Below, piece after piece: positions 1 through 8,146 of a stretch of DNA of 64,000 nt. This DNA comes from a bacterium (GTDB lineage Bacteria > Cyanobacteriota > Vampirovibrionia > Gastranaerophilales > Gastranaerophilaceae). How positions within the stretch are numbered: the first letter of the stretch is position 1; each line of letters begins with the position of its first letter. The stretch is from positions 1 through 64,000 of the forward strand of contig JAFUEV010000009.1 of assembly GCA_017470245.1 (NCBI GenBank). Reading direction: 5' to 3'. The position numbers and the translations under genes are program-made. A model generated the notes under the pieces. That model was not told where the DNA came from. It was given only the letters and a program-made list of their open reading frames with translations, and did not search any database.

Positions 1-426
1 TGCGAAATATTGAATAGCAATTTGTAAATACGTTTTATCAAAGGTATCGTCATATTTCATCTCATAAATGTTACCCATCCGATTTAACAAAAGCGGATTT
101 TTATCATTTTTATTTAAATATATTTCATATTCTTCAATAGCAGAATCTAAATCATTCAGGTTAAACAATGTATCACCACATAGCCTGTAAAAATCTAATG
201 AATGTTTTTTTAGATTGTAAGTGCGTTTTAAAATATCAAGGGCAAGTTCAGGTTTATTTAATTTATTCAATCTATCAGCAGATTTTATAATTGTATATTC
301 GTCCCTTGGGTTTTGTTCAAATTCTCTTTTTATTCCTTTTATATTTTCAGACATCAAAGAACTGCTAATCGTTTTAGGCGAATTAGAGGAAACTTTATTT
401 AAGTTTTTCTCTTTTAAATAGTTCAT
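1..426 (-). CDS. TPR-repeat protein, C-terminal part outside the window
   Basis: An open frame runs leftward from an ATG at 426 off the window edge without a stop (142 codons visible). The first 40 residues are polar and rich in Lys, Asn and Ser, with no signal peptide. From about residue 45 the pattern is tetratricopeptide-like: paired helices with motifs such as ADRLNKLNKPELALDIL, CGDTLFNLNDLDSAIEEYE and LLNRMGNIYEMK, about 34 residues apart. TPRs mediate protein-protein contacts; the partner and any enzymatic C-terminal domain cannot be seen. Such N-terminal TPR blocks may stand alone or precede a glycosyltransferase domain. A TATAAT box on the same strand at 492-497 may be the promoter. 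The ribosome site is poor because GGAG lies about 15 bases upstream. Confidence 0.75.
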   Translation of the reverse strand, partial: MNYLKEKNLNKVSSNSPKTISSSLMSENIKGIKREFEQNPRDEYTIIKSADRLNKLNKPELALDILKRTYNLKKHSLDFYRLCGDTLFNLNDLDSAIEEYEIYLNKNDKNPLLLNRMGNIYEMKYDDTFDKTYLQIAIQYFA

Positions 427-594
427 ACGAACTTAAACTTTCTCCACTTAAATTCTTCAAGATTAAGTTTGAGTAACATCTAATATCAGTTATTATACAC
501 ACAAAAGCATACCAAATTTAGCCAAAAAACTAAGATTGTAATATAAATTAAAATTTGTTTTTTCGTATAGTAGCTCAACATTAACGTTATGGAC

Positions 595-786
595 TTATAA
601 AAACGCAATACAATACGGAACAAAAGGGTAGAATGGTAAAAAACAAAGATTATATTTTATTTTTTTATCAACTTTATAAACTTCTTTCGCTATACCAAAA
701 GAACAATTAAAAAAACTAAAACAAACTATAGCTGCAATTAAAACAGCAAACTTGCATTCTTTTATGTTATTTGTACTTATTCGCAT
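595..786 (-). CDS. Hypothetical small exported or membrane protein
   Basis: A 63-residue frame starts four bases after the stop of the exported protein at 791-1258 on the same strand. Residues 13-32 are hydrophobic (AVLIAAIVCFSFF) and could be a signal peptide or one membrane segment; the tail is aromatic and ends FVPYCIAFL. No ribosome site is visible, so translation would depend on coupling to the upstream gene. I do not recognise a family. It could be a chance reading frame. Confidence 0.4.
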   Translation of the reverse strand: MRISTNNIKECKFAVLIAAIVCFSFFNCSFGIAKEVYKVDKKIKYNLCFLPFYPFVPYCIAFL

Positions 787-790
787 CTTA

Positions 791-1258
791 TTATTTTGCT
801 GCTTTTTTCATTTGTTTTTCTAATTTTTTTTGTTTCCACTCATCATTATCAGGGTTTACCAATTTTTTACCGACAAAATAATATGCTCCCGGGCATGCAT
901 TACCTTTGTATTGATATCCTGATATAACATTTTCAGAATCAACTTCTAAAATTTTTCTGCAATAATATTCTGTTATTCCACCGCCTGATGTATAACTGTC
1001 AACGTATGTTCTTCCTTTTTTGTCTTGTTTAACATAGCTTCTTTCATAGGTTGAATCGTGTGATACTGTTTTTTCTTCCCAAATATAAATATTTTTACCT
1101 GCTATGTTTTGCTGGCTATCGGGATAACCCCAAGATTTTATAACAGCCTCAAGCGGATATCCTTTCCATGATGAAAGTGCTTTATCCATAAACGGTTCAC
1201 CTGCCCAAACTTGAGCTGCAAAAATCATACAAAAAACTGCTAATATTATCTTTTTCAT
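791..1258 (-). CDS. Exported protein of unknown function
   Basis: The 155-residue protein begins with a clear Sec signal peptide (MKKIILAVFCMIFAAQVWAG, probable cleavage after AWA-type residues near position 19). The mature part has a motif around SSWKGYPLEAVIKSWGYPD at residues 29-48. This resembles small exported or lipoprotein domains in proteobacteria where a helix is followed by WGYPD-like residues. Two cysteines (CRK and ACPG) could form a disulfide outside the cytoplasm. The C terminus is a Lys-rich helix. Function unknown. It is probably co-transcribed with the small frame that follows. Confidence 0.75.
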   Translation of the reverse strand: MKKIILAVFCMIFAAQVWAGEPFMDKALSSWKGYPLEAVIKSWGYPDSQQNIAGKNIYIWEEKTVSHDSTYERSYVKQDKKGRTYVDSYTSGGGITEYYCRKILEVDSENVISGYQYKGNACPGAYYFVGKKLVNPDNDEWKQKKLEKQMKKAAK

Positions 1259-1400
1259 TTTTAATTTTTATTCCTTTGCTATGCTATTATTTATATTGAA
1301 TTATTGCTATACTGCGAGTATTTATCATACTTTAAAATTACTGATATTGCAATATTTTAAACATATAATGAAAATAGCAATTGTTAAAAAAGGATTTATA

Positions 1401-2576
1401 ATGAAAAATTTTAAAATTATAATCACTATAGTTTGTGTGCTGATACTTATTGGTATTATTTTAATTAAAGATAGACTTCCAAAAGATATTATTCAAAATA
1501 ATAATGAAATTAATAGTCAAGTTACTAAATTATCAAATGATGACTATATAAAACAACTGGAAAATTACCAAAAAGAATATTGGGAGATAATAAAAAGAAA
1601 TAATGTACTCTTACAAATAAGTGAGGAACATGACTCTAAGACATTAAACGATAATAATAATGACAGAAAAAGTTTATCTGACTTGGAAAATAAGATTAAA
1701 AATGAAATAGGAAAAGGAAATAAATATGTCCTAAAGTTGGAGGAAATTGAAAATCAATATAATAAAAATATTCAACGAAGTGAAACTCAGGCAGAAATGA
1801 ACTTTATAGCGCAAACACAACTGGAAGCAACAGACAAAATATTAAACGAAGTGTATAAAGAAATAAAGAACAATATTAATGAAAATGAATTTAATGAATT
1901 GAAGGAACAACAAAAACGATGGCTGCAAGATATGTCTGAATATGAAAAAACTATTAATGAACAAGGATTTGGTTCTATTGTCGGATTAATATATCCAACA
2001 ACTATACATAATATAAAGAAATTTAGAACATTTCTATTAATCCTTTTTTATGAAAAATGTGATAAAAATAAAAAAGAAATTGTCCAAGAAGAAGATTTTA
2101 TAGGTAATTGGAATGAAATATGGGCAGGAAGAATATATATAAAAATTAAAAAAGAAAATAACAAAATCAAAGTTGTATATGGTGGTGCAAATTCGGCATA
2201 TTCTCATAGTGAATCCGTATCTGATTGCAAATATGATAATAATTCCGGTGTATTAATCTGTGATAATACAACTACGACAGACAGTTTCCTTTCTTGTAAC
2301 GGGATTAGCACCGATGAAGATTTGTCAAAATTCTTGGAGTGCGAAGAAGAATATCCGGACTCAGTAAAAGATGACTTTAAAACATATTCTGATAAAAACG
2401 TAAAAATTTTAAAGATAAAAAAAGGCAACAGTTCTCATAATGTTGTTGAAGAAGAAGAATATTTACCGGATGAAAGAAAATCAGAAGTTATTGAACATTA
2501 TGAAAATATGTTTCTCTATATTCATAATAAAGATGATATAGATGAAAGTACCAGATATTACAAATATAAGGAGTAA
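1401..2576 (+). CDS. Membrane-anchored protein with LprI-like (DUF1311) domain
   Basis: The frame is open from 1281, but AAAGGA at 1389-1394 and a typical signal anchor (MKNFKIIITIVCVLILIGI) place the start at 1401, giving 391 residues. After the N-terminal membrane segment comes a Lys/Asn-rich coiled region. Residues about 125-195 carry the LprI/DUF1311 pattern: TQAEMN, ATDKILNEVYKEI, LKEQQKRWLQDM. Family members are periplasmic or lipoproteins and some inhibit lysozyme. The cysteine pair usual in that family is missing, since the positions flanking TQAEMN and following RWLQDM are not Cys. The C-terminal half (about 230-391) looks beta-rich and holds four Cys, with SDCKYD...LICDN and FLSCNG...FLECEE as two possible disulfides. 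Envelope protection is possible but unproven. Confidence 0.75.
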   Translation: MKNFKIIITIVCVLILIGIILIKDRLPKDIIQNNNEINSQVTKLSNDDYIKQLENYQKEYWEIIKRNNVLLQISEEHDSKTLNDNNNDRKSLSDLENKIKNEIGKGNKYVLKLEEIENQYNKNIQRSETQAEMNFIAQTQLEATDKILNEVYKEIKNNINENEFNELKEQQKRWLQDMSEYEKTINEQGFGSIVGLIYPTTIHNIKKFRTFLLILFYEKCDKNKKEIVQEEDFIGNWNEIWAGRIYIKIKKENNKIKVVYGGANSAYSHSESVSDCKYDNNSGVLICDNTTTTDSFLSCNGISTDEDLSKFLECEEEYPDSVKDDFKTYSDKNVKILKIKKGNSSHNVVEEEEYLPDERKSEVIEHYENMFLYIHNKDDIDESTRYYKYKE

Positions 2577-2600
2577 TTTGGGTCAATATTTACCCAAAAA

Positions 2601-2987
2601 CTATTTTATATCTGCTTTTGGCTGGCACTGTCCACATTCCGGATAAACATTTTCCTCTTTCATACATTCTTTTGCCCAATAGCCAAGCATTGTTAAGGCA
2701 GGGATTACTTTTTTACCTTTTTCTGTCATTGTATAATCCACATGTGGTGGCACTTCGTTATATTGATGTCTTATTACAATTCCATCACGCTCAAGTTCTC
2801 TTAACGATTGTGATAGCATAACATTTGAAACATTACCCAATTTCTTTTTTATATGCCCAAATCTAACAGTTTCGCCTGCTTCTAATATACAAAGGATCGG
2901 TAATTTCCACCTGCCGCCCAATACTTTTGTTAAGTATTTTATAGGGCATAATAAGTTTTCTTTTTCTTCTTTTTTCGATTTTTTCAT
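2601..2987 (-). CDS. HxlR-family winged-helix transcriptional regulator
   Basis: The 128-residue protein has the HxlR layout: CPIKYLTKVLGGRWKLPILC near the N terminus, RFGHIKKKLGNVSNVMLSQSLRELERDGIV as helix-turn-helix and recognition helix, and HVDYTMTEKG as the wing. Cys14 in ENLLCP sits where redox-sensing members such as YodB and HypR of Bacillus carry their reactive cysteine. Cys33 and a C-terminal cluster (ECMK, ECGQCQ) add further thiols. It is divergent from the rubrerythrin operon across a 128-base gap containing an inverted repeat, so it most likely controls that operon and itself in response to electrophiles or oxidants (inference). The ribosome site is AAGGG. Confidence 0.92.
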   Translation of the reverse strand: MKKSKKEEKENLLCPIKYLTKVLGGRWKLPILCILEAGETVRFGHIKKKLGNVSNVMLSQSLRELERDGIVIRHQYNEVPPHVDYTMTEKGKKVIPALTMLGYWAKECMKEENVYPECGQCQPKADIK

Positions 2988-3049
2988 ATTAAAACCCTTA
3001 TATAGTTCAACAGTTAATTAAAACTTACTATATTAGTTTTGCCTAATTA

Positions 3050-3079
3050 CTTGAATTATACTTATCTATTCAAGATAAT
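3050..3079 (+). promoter_or_regulatory. Promoter of the rubrerythrin operon with overlapping inverted repeat (candidate HxlR operator)
   Basis: A sigma70-type promoter reads TTGAAT (3051-3056), a 17-base spacer and GATAAT (3074-3079), about 37 bases before the rubrerythrin start. A 7-base inverted repeat, CTTGAAT at 3050-3056 and ATTCAAG at 3068-3074, spans the -35 box and spacer. Its half-site spacing suits a dimeric winged-helix regulator. Binding here would block RNA polymerase, and the divergent HxlR gene is the obvious candidate. Promoter and repeat are visible; the pairing with HxlR is inferred. Confidence 0.6.
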
Positions 3080-3115
3080 AATACAATAAGAAGAAACTTG
3101 TAAAGAGAGGTAAAT

Positions 3116-3685
3116 ATGAGCATATTCGGACAAACAAAAGGAACTGAAATAGAAAAACAAATTGCACAGTTGGCACAAGGCGAAGCAATAGGAGGTGCTA
3201 TGTATTATGCTTTAGCAAAAGTAGCACAAGAAAAACTTGGTTTGGATGATGTTGCAAAAGAATTTATTGAGCTCGGAAATCAAGAAACTAACCATGGTGC
3301 ATTTTATGCAATGTTAAACGGTAGATATCCTACTGACGAAAAAACATTCTGGCAAATGGTCAGAGGCCTTTCAAAAGCCGAATACAAAGGCGAAGAAAAT
3401 GTAAATAAATTAGCCGATAAACTTGCCGAACTTGGTGTTGATAAAAAAGCAGTTGAACAAGTAAGAGAATTTGCTATTCAAGAAAAACATCATGGTGAAG
3501 TTACAAAAGCAATTATTGATAAATATGCACCTAAAGAAGATGAAAAAACAGAAAATAAACCGGTTTATGTATGTAAAATTTGTGGATTTGAATATTCAGG
3601 TGATATAGAAAATGAAGGTTCCGACTACAAATGTCCTATTTGCGGTATGCCCAAAACAGCATTTGAATTGAAAGAGGGAGAATAA
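3116..3685 (+). CDS. Rubrerythrin
   Basis: The 189-residue protein has a four-helix ferritin-like diiron domain followed by a C-terminal rubredoxin-like domain. Diiron ligands are provided by GEAIGGAMYYAL (Glu23), ELGNQETNHG and IQEKHHGEV. The rubredoxin part has two Cys pairs, CKICG and CPICG, around residues 152-175, binding one iron. Rubrerythrins reduce hydrogen peroxide to water in the cytoplasm of anaerobes, using rubredoxin or NADH reductases as donors. It is the first gene of a run of nine co-directional genes and lies one base from the glutathione peroxidase, so the two peroxidases are co-expressed. The ribosome site is GAGAGG. Confidence 0.95.
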   Translation: MSIFGQTKGTEIEKQIAQLAQGEAIGGAMYYALAKVAQEKLGLDDVAKEFIELGNQETNHGAFYAMLNGRYPTDEKTFWQMVRGLSKAEYKGEENVNKLADKLAELGVDKKAVEQVREFAIQEKHHGEVTKAIIDKYAPKEDEKTENKPVYVCKICGFEYSGDIENEGSDYKCPICGMPKTAFELKEGE

Positions 3686-3686
3686 T

Positions 3687-4229
3687 ATGAATATATATGA
3701 TTATACTCTGCCGAAACCAAACGGCGAAGAATTAAAACTTTCCGATTTTAAAGGTAAAGTGATTCTGATTGTAAATACGGCAACGGGTTGCGGTTTTACT
3801 CCTCAATATGAAGCGCTGGAAACACTATATGAAAAGTACAATGATAAAGGGTTAGAAGTGTTGGATATACCTTGCAATCAGTTTGGGCACCAAACACCAG
3901 GTTCAGATAAAGATATACATGAATTTTGTAAACTTCATTTCAATACAAAATTTGCGCAAATGAAAAAATCAGATGTAAACGGTAAAAATGAACTTCCTCT
4001 TTATACATACCTTAAATCACAAAAGGGATTTGAAGGTTTTGGCGAACATAAATATCGTCAGGCAATAGAAAACATGCTTTTTGTAATCGATAAAGAATGG
4101 GCAAGTAAACCGGATATAAAATGGAATTTTACCAAATTTATTGTGGACAGAAACGGAAATGTTGTTTCAAGATTAGAGCCTATGGCTGATTTAGATGAAA
4201 TGGAAGCAAAAATTAAAGAAGTTATATAA
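3687..4229 (+). CDS. Glutathione peroxidase-family thiol peroxidase
   Basis: The 180-residue protein has thioredoxin-fold GPx motifs: NTATGCGFTPQY with peroxidatic Cys35, DIPCNQFGHQ around residue 63 with the catalytic Gln, and WNFTKFIVDRNG around residue 146 with the catalytic Trp. The active residue is a TGC cysteine codon, not selenocysteine. Bacterial Cys-type enzymes usually take electrons from thioredoxin rather than glutathione. A thioredoxin reductase lies elsewhere in the window at 35442-36389. The start is one base after the rubrerythrin stop, with GGGAG inside the end of that gene. Confidence 0.94.
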   Translation: MNIYDYTLPKPNGEELKLSDFKGKVILIVNTATGCGFTPQYEALETLYEKYNDKGLEVLDIPCNQFGHQTPGSDKDIHEFCKLHFNTKFAQMKKSDVNGKNELPLYTYLKSQKGFEGFGEHKYRQAIENMLFVIDKEWASKPDIKWNFTKFIVDRNGNVVSRLEPMADLDEMEAKIKEVI

Positions 4230-4243
4230 ATATATGAGGTTTT

Positions 4244-5053
4244 ATGATTAAAAGTATTACTATCGATAAAGAAAAATGTATTCATTGCGGAATTTGTATA
4301 AAAGATTGTATAGTGGGTGTTTTAGAATTTGATGCAAATAAAAATCCTCAATATTGTCCAAAAGGAGAAGATAATTGTGTTGCTTGTCAGCATTGTATGG
4401 CAATTTGCCCGACAGGTGCATTATCATTCGGAGATAAAAATCCTGACGATTCAATAGATGTTGGTTATTCAGACGATGAAGAACTTTTACAATTAATCAA
4501 ATCAAGAAGAAGTATAAGACACTATAAGAATGAAGATGTACCCAAAGACAAACTAGAAAAAATTGTAAAAATGCTAGTTTATCCGCCAACAGGAGGAAAC
4601 AGAGATAATTTGCATTATTCCATTGTTAAAACTAAGGAAAAAATGGATGAAATCAGAAAGTTAACTTATGATAAAATTTTATCTGCCCAAAATCCAAATC
4701 CTCATTTTGAAACTGCAAAACAGGCATATTTAAACGGTAATGATATAATTTATAGAGGTGCAACTTCAATGGTTGCGGTTGCAATAGATAAAAGCAAAAC
4801 TATTGCAGGGTGTGAAACCGCTGACCCGATTATCGGGCTGTCTTATTTAGATTTGTATGCTCAAAGTTTAGGTTTAGGTACTGTTTGGTGTGATTTTGCT
4901 CTAACAATTGCAAGACAAATTCCTGAAGTGTATTCAATGCTGGAAATACCTGAAAACTATACATTAGATTATATCCTGATGTTAGGAGTTCCGAATATCA
5001 AATACAAAAGAACGACTCAACCTGAAAGGTTTAGTATAAAATTGTTAAAATAA
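4244..5053 (+). CDS. Ferredoxin-nitroreductase fusion protein (copy 1)
   Basis: Residues 1-65 hold two 4Fe-4S ferredoxin motifs: CIHCGICIKDC, then CVACQHCMAICP. Residues about 80-269 form an FMN-dependent nitroreductase domain starting SRRSIRHYKNEDVP and containing PPTGGNRDNLHY and SLGLGTVWC. The fusion would pass electrons from ferredoxin-type donors to FMN to reduce nitro-, quinone- or flavin-like substrates in the cytoplasm. The last Cys of the first motif is followed by Ile rather than the usual Pro. It is clearly paralogous over its full length to the 269-residue protein at 8147-8956. The gap to the peroxidase is 14 bases, with a GAGG ribosome site. Confidence 0.92.
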   Translation: MIKSITIDKEKCIHCGICIKDCIVGVLEFDANKNPQYCPKGEDNCVACQHCMAICPTGALSFGDKNPDDSIDVGYSDDEELLQLIKSRRSIRHYKNEDVPKDKLEKIVKMLVYPPTGGNRDNLHYSIVKTKEKMDEIRKLTYDKILSAQNPNPHFETAKQAYLNGNDIIYRGATSMVAVAIDKSKTIAGCETADPIIGLSYLDLYAQSLGLGTVWCDFALTIARQIPEVYSMLEIPENYTLDYILMLGVPNIKYKRTTQPERFSIKLLK

Positions 5054-5087
5054 ATTTATAACTATTCTGCAAAAATATGAGAAGCAA

Positions 5088-7598
5088 ATGTCAGATATTG
5101 ATAAATCAAAACCTAATAAGATAATAGTAAGAGGGGCAAAGGTTCATAATCTAAAAAATATAGATGTTGAAATTCCTCTGAATAAAATTGTAGGAATTGC
5201 CGGAGTTTCGGGGTCGGGCAAATCTTCTCTTGCGCTTGGTGTTCTTTATGCAGAAGGTTCAAGAAGATATCTGGAATCCCTTTCTACTTATACAAGAAGA
5301 AGAATGACGGGGGCAAGTAAAGCAGATGTAGATGAAATCTTGTATGTTCCTGCTTCTCTTGCACTTCATCAACGACCGGCAGTTCCCGGGATTCGCTCTA
5401 CTTTTGGAACAGGAACGGAATTATTAAACAGTTTAAGACTTATGTTTTCAAGACTTGCACAGCATAAATGTCCGAACGGTCATTATGTTGAACCGACTCT
5501 GAATGTCGCAGCGGAAAAGGAAATAAGTTGTCCTGTTTGTGGTGAAATTGTTATCCCTCCGTCAGCAGAAGAACTTGCGTTTAATTCTCAAGGTGCTTGC
5601 TCAAAGTGTGACGGAGTAGGAACAGTAAGAGCTGTTGATATAGCAACGCTTGTTCCTGATGAAACTTTATCGATTGATGAAGGTGCTGTTTTACCTTGGC
5701 AAACTCTTATGTGGTCTTTGATGAAAGACATTGCAAGAGATATGGGTGTAAGAACCGATGTTCCTTTTAATCAATTAACAAAAAAGGAACGGGATATTGT
5801 TTTTTACGGTGAGCCTAAAAAACATCACATGGTTTACCAAATGAAAACAGGTGAATCCGGAGAAATGGATTTTACATATTTTAATGCGATTTATACGGTA
5901 GAAAATGCCCTATCTAAAGTCAAAGACGAAAAAGGTATGAAAAGAGTTGAAAAGTTTTTGAAAGAAGATATTTGCCCCGAATGCCATGGCACAAGATTAT
6001 CAGAAAGAGCAAGAGCACCAAAGTTATGCGGAATGCATTTGGATGAAGTTTGTAAAATGCCGTTATCAGACTTGATTGAATGGGTAAAAAATGTTCCTGA
6101 TTCACTTCCAGAAGAAATGAAACCTATGGCAGAAAATATTGGCGAAGCTTTTCTTGTAACAGCAAAAAGACTTATGGATTTAGGCTTAGGGTATTTATCG
6201 TTAGATAGGGCATCTTATACCCTTTCTACAGGCGAAAGACAGAGAATGCAATTAGCACGTGCCGTAAGAAACAGAACAACAGGAGTAATGTATGTGCTTG
6301 ATGAACCTTCAATCGGCTTGCACCCTGCTAATATTAAAGGGCTGAATGACGTTATGCACGATTTGGTCAAAGACGGTAATTCCGTTATTTTAGTTGACCA
6401 TGATACTCAAATTTTATCCGAATCCGATTGGATAATTGAATTAGGCCCTGAGTCCGGAATAAATGGCGGAGAAATAATAAATGAAGGTACGATAGAAAAT
6501 ACAATAAAAAATCCAGTATCAAAAATCGGAAAATTTTTATCAGGAGAAATTAAAACAAGAATCCGCCCCGAAATAAAAGATAATATTTTTGAAAAAGGCG
6601 AAATAACATTTGAAACAAATTCAATTCATACGGTAAAACCTTTAAATGTTAAATTTCCAAAAGGCAGGTTGTCTGTTGTTACCGGAGTTTCAGGTTCAGG
6701 TAAAACAACACTTATCTTAGAAAGCCTTGTTCCTGCTCTACAAAATAAACTTAGCGGAAGTAAATTGCCTGAACATATTAAAAATATTAAGGCAGATGGG
6801 ATAAAACAAATCAAACTAATTGATGCAACTCCAATCGGGATAAATGTCCGTTCAACCGTTGCAACATACGCAAATGTCCATGATGAGCTCAGAAAAGTTT
6901 TCGCAAAAACAAAAAACTCTAAAGATTTAGGTTATGAAGCAGGTGATTTCTCCTATAATACAGGTAGTTTAAGATGCCCGATTTGTGACGGAACCGGTAT
7001 AATAAGTTTAGATGTTCAGTTTTTACCGGATGTTGAAATCCCATGTTCAGAATGTCACGGTTCAAGATATTCTAAAAACGCAGAAAAAATAAAATATATA
7101 ACAAAATCAAAAGAAGAATATACACTGCCTCAAATTATGGCAATGGATATTAATCAGGCACTTAATGCTTGTAAAGATTTGTCTGTTGTGAAAAACAAAT
7201 TGCAAACATTAAAAGACTTAGGACTTGGCTATTTGACATTAGGTGAGGCTACTCCAAACCTTTCAGGAGGTGAAGCACAAAGATTGAAACTCGCATCTGA
7301 AATGGGAAGAAAACAAGAAGATACCGTTTTTGTTTTTGATGAGCCGACAATAGGGTTGCACCCTCTTGATGTTCAGACATTATTACAGGTATTCCAAAGG
7401 TTAATTGATAACAATGCAACAGTAATTGTCATTGAACACGATTTGGATGTTATCTCAAATGCTGATTATATAATTGATATGGGACCTGAGGGCGGGGAAG
7501 CCGGCGGCGAGGTTGTTTTTGAAGGAACAGTAAAGGATATTTGCAATTGTAAAAAAAGTAAGACCGGATTGTATTTAAAAAACATAACAGGAGGCTAA
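5088..7598 (+). CDS. UvrA-family ABC ATPase, short paralogue
   Basis: The 836-residue protein has the tandem UvrA ABC arrangement: Walker A GVSGSGKSS near residue 40, zinc-binding CPNGH...CPVCG, CSKCDG and CPECHG motifs, signature STGERQRMQLARA and Walker B VLDEPSIGLHP near 405. The second half has GVSGSGKTT near residue 530, CPICDG...CSECHG, LSGGEAQRLKLA and VFDEPTIGLHP. Housekeeping UvrA is about 940 residues, so this is a shortened relative; the first signature has ST in place of SG. Such paralogues are linked to DNA-adduct or drug tolerance rather than core repair. Its position between redox genes suggests handling of electrophile damage (inference). It is followed directly, without a gap, by the flavin reductase. 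Confidence 0.9.
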   Translation: MSDIDKSKPNKIIVRGAKVHNLKNIDVEIPLNKIVGIAGVSGSGKSSLALGVLYAEGSRRYLESLSTYTRRRMTGASKADVDEILYVPASLALHQRPAVPGIRSTFGTGTELLNSLRLMFSRLAQHKCPNGHYVEPTLNVAAEKEISCPVCGEIVIPPSAEELAFNSQGACSKCDGVGTVRAVDIATLVPDETLSIDEGAVLPWQTLMWSLMKDIARDMGVRTDVPFNQLTKKERDIVFYGEPKKHHMVYQMKTGESGEMDFTYFNAIYTVENALSKVKDEKGMKRVEKFLKEDICPECHGTRLSERARAPKLCGMHLDEVCKMPLSDLIEWVKNVPDSLPEEMKPMAENIGEAFLVTAKRLMDLGLGYLSLDRASYTLSTGERQRMQLARAVRNRTTGVMYVLDEPSIGLHPANIKGLNDVMHDLVKDGNSVILVDHDTQILSESDWIIELGPESGINGGEIINEGTIENTIKNPVSKIGKFLSGEIKTRIRPEIKDNIFEKGEITFETNSIHTVKPLNVKFPKGRLSVVTGVSGSGKTTLILESLVPALQNKLSGSKLPEHIKNIKADGIKQIKLIDATPIGINVRSTVATYANVHDELRKVFAKTKNSKDLGYEAGDFSYNTGSLRCPICDGTGIISLDVQFLPDVEIPCSECHGSRYSKNAEKIKYITKSKEEYTLPQIMAMDINQALNACKDLSVVKNKLQTLKDLGLGYLTLGEATPNLSGGEAQRLKLASEMGRKQEDTVFVFDEPTIGLHPLDVQTLLQVFQRLIDNNATVIVIEHDLDVISNADYIIDMGPEGGEAGGEVVFEGTVKDICNCKKSKTGLYLKNITGG

Positions 7599-8135
7599 AT
7601 GCAAAAAATTGACGTAATTGAATATTTGCCAAAAATTATGACAGAACTTGAAAAAGGAATTTTGGTAAACACAAAAAACTGTGATAAATTAAACACAATG
7701 ACTATTGCATGGGGACAAATCGGTATTGAGTGGAATAAGTTTGTTTTTACAACTTATATAAGGCATACAAGATATACCCATGAACAGATTGAAGGCTCAA
7801 AAGAATTTACCGTATCAATACCGATAGAAAGGACACCACAAGTTTCAAAGGCACTTGCGTTTTGCGGATACAGAAATGGAAAAGATATTGATAAATTCAA
7901 AGAATGTAATTTAACGCTTGTTGAAGGTGTTGAAGTAAATTCTCCTGCTATTAAAGAAATACCTTTAACATTAGAGTGCAAAGTTATTTATAAGCAAGAA
8001 CAAGAGCATAATAATATTCCTAAAGATTTATATGAAAAATTTTATATAAATACACCATCATCAGATGGCACAAAGACGAATGATGATTATCATACTGTTT
8101 ATTATGGTGAAATAGTTAATGCTTATATAGTTTAA
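7599..8135 (+). CDS. Flavin reductase-like FMN-binding protein
   Basis: The 178-residue protein looks like a flavin reductase/flavoredoxin split-barrel: KGILVNTKNCDKLNTMTIAWGQIGIEW at the N terminus, then FTTYIRHTRYTHEQIEGSKEFTVSIP, and a conserved centre ALAFCGYRNGKDIDKF. These proteins bind FMN and shuttle electrons or reduce flavin in the cytoplasm. It starts immediately after the UvrA-like stop, with GGAGG inside that gene's end, showing tight operon structure. It could feed FMNH2 or electrons to the neighbouring nitroreductases, though the direct partner is unknown. Confidence 0.88.
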   Translation: MQKIDVIEYLPKIMTELEKGILVNTKNCDKLNTMTIAWGQIGIEWNKFVFTTYIRHTRYTHEQIEGSKEFTVSIPIERTPQVSKALAFCGYRNGKDIDKFKECNLTLVEGVEVNSPAIKEIPLTLECKVIYKQEQEHNNIPKDLYEKFYINTPSSDGTKTNDDYHTVYYGEIVNAYIV

Positions 8136-8146
8136 TAGGAGACTTT

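Noticed and set aside
3780..3800. Possible selenocysteine at the glutathione peroxidase active site
   Set aside because: The codon is TGC, an ordinary cysteine; no in-frame TGA or SECIS-like need.
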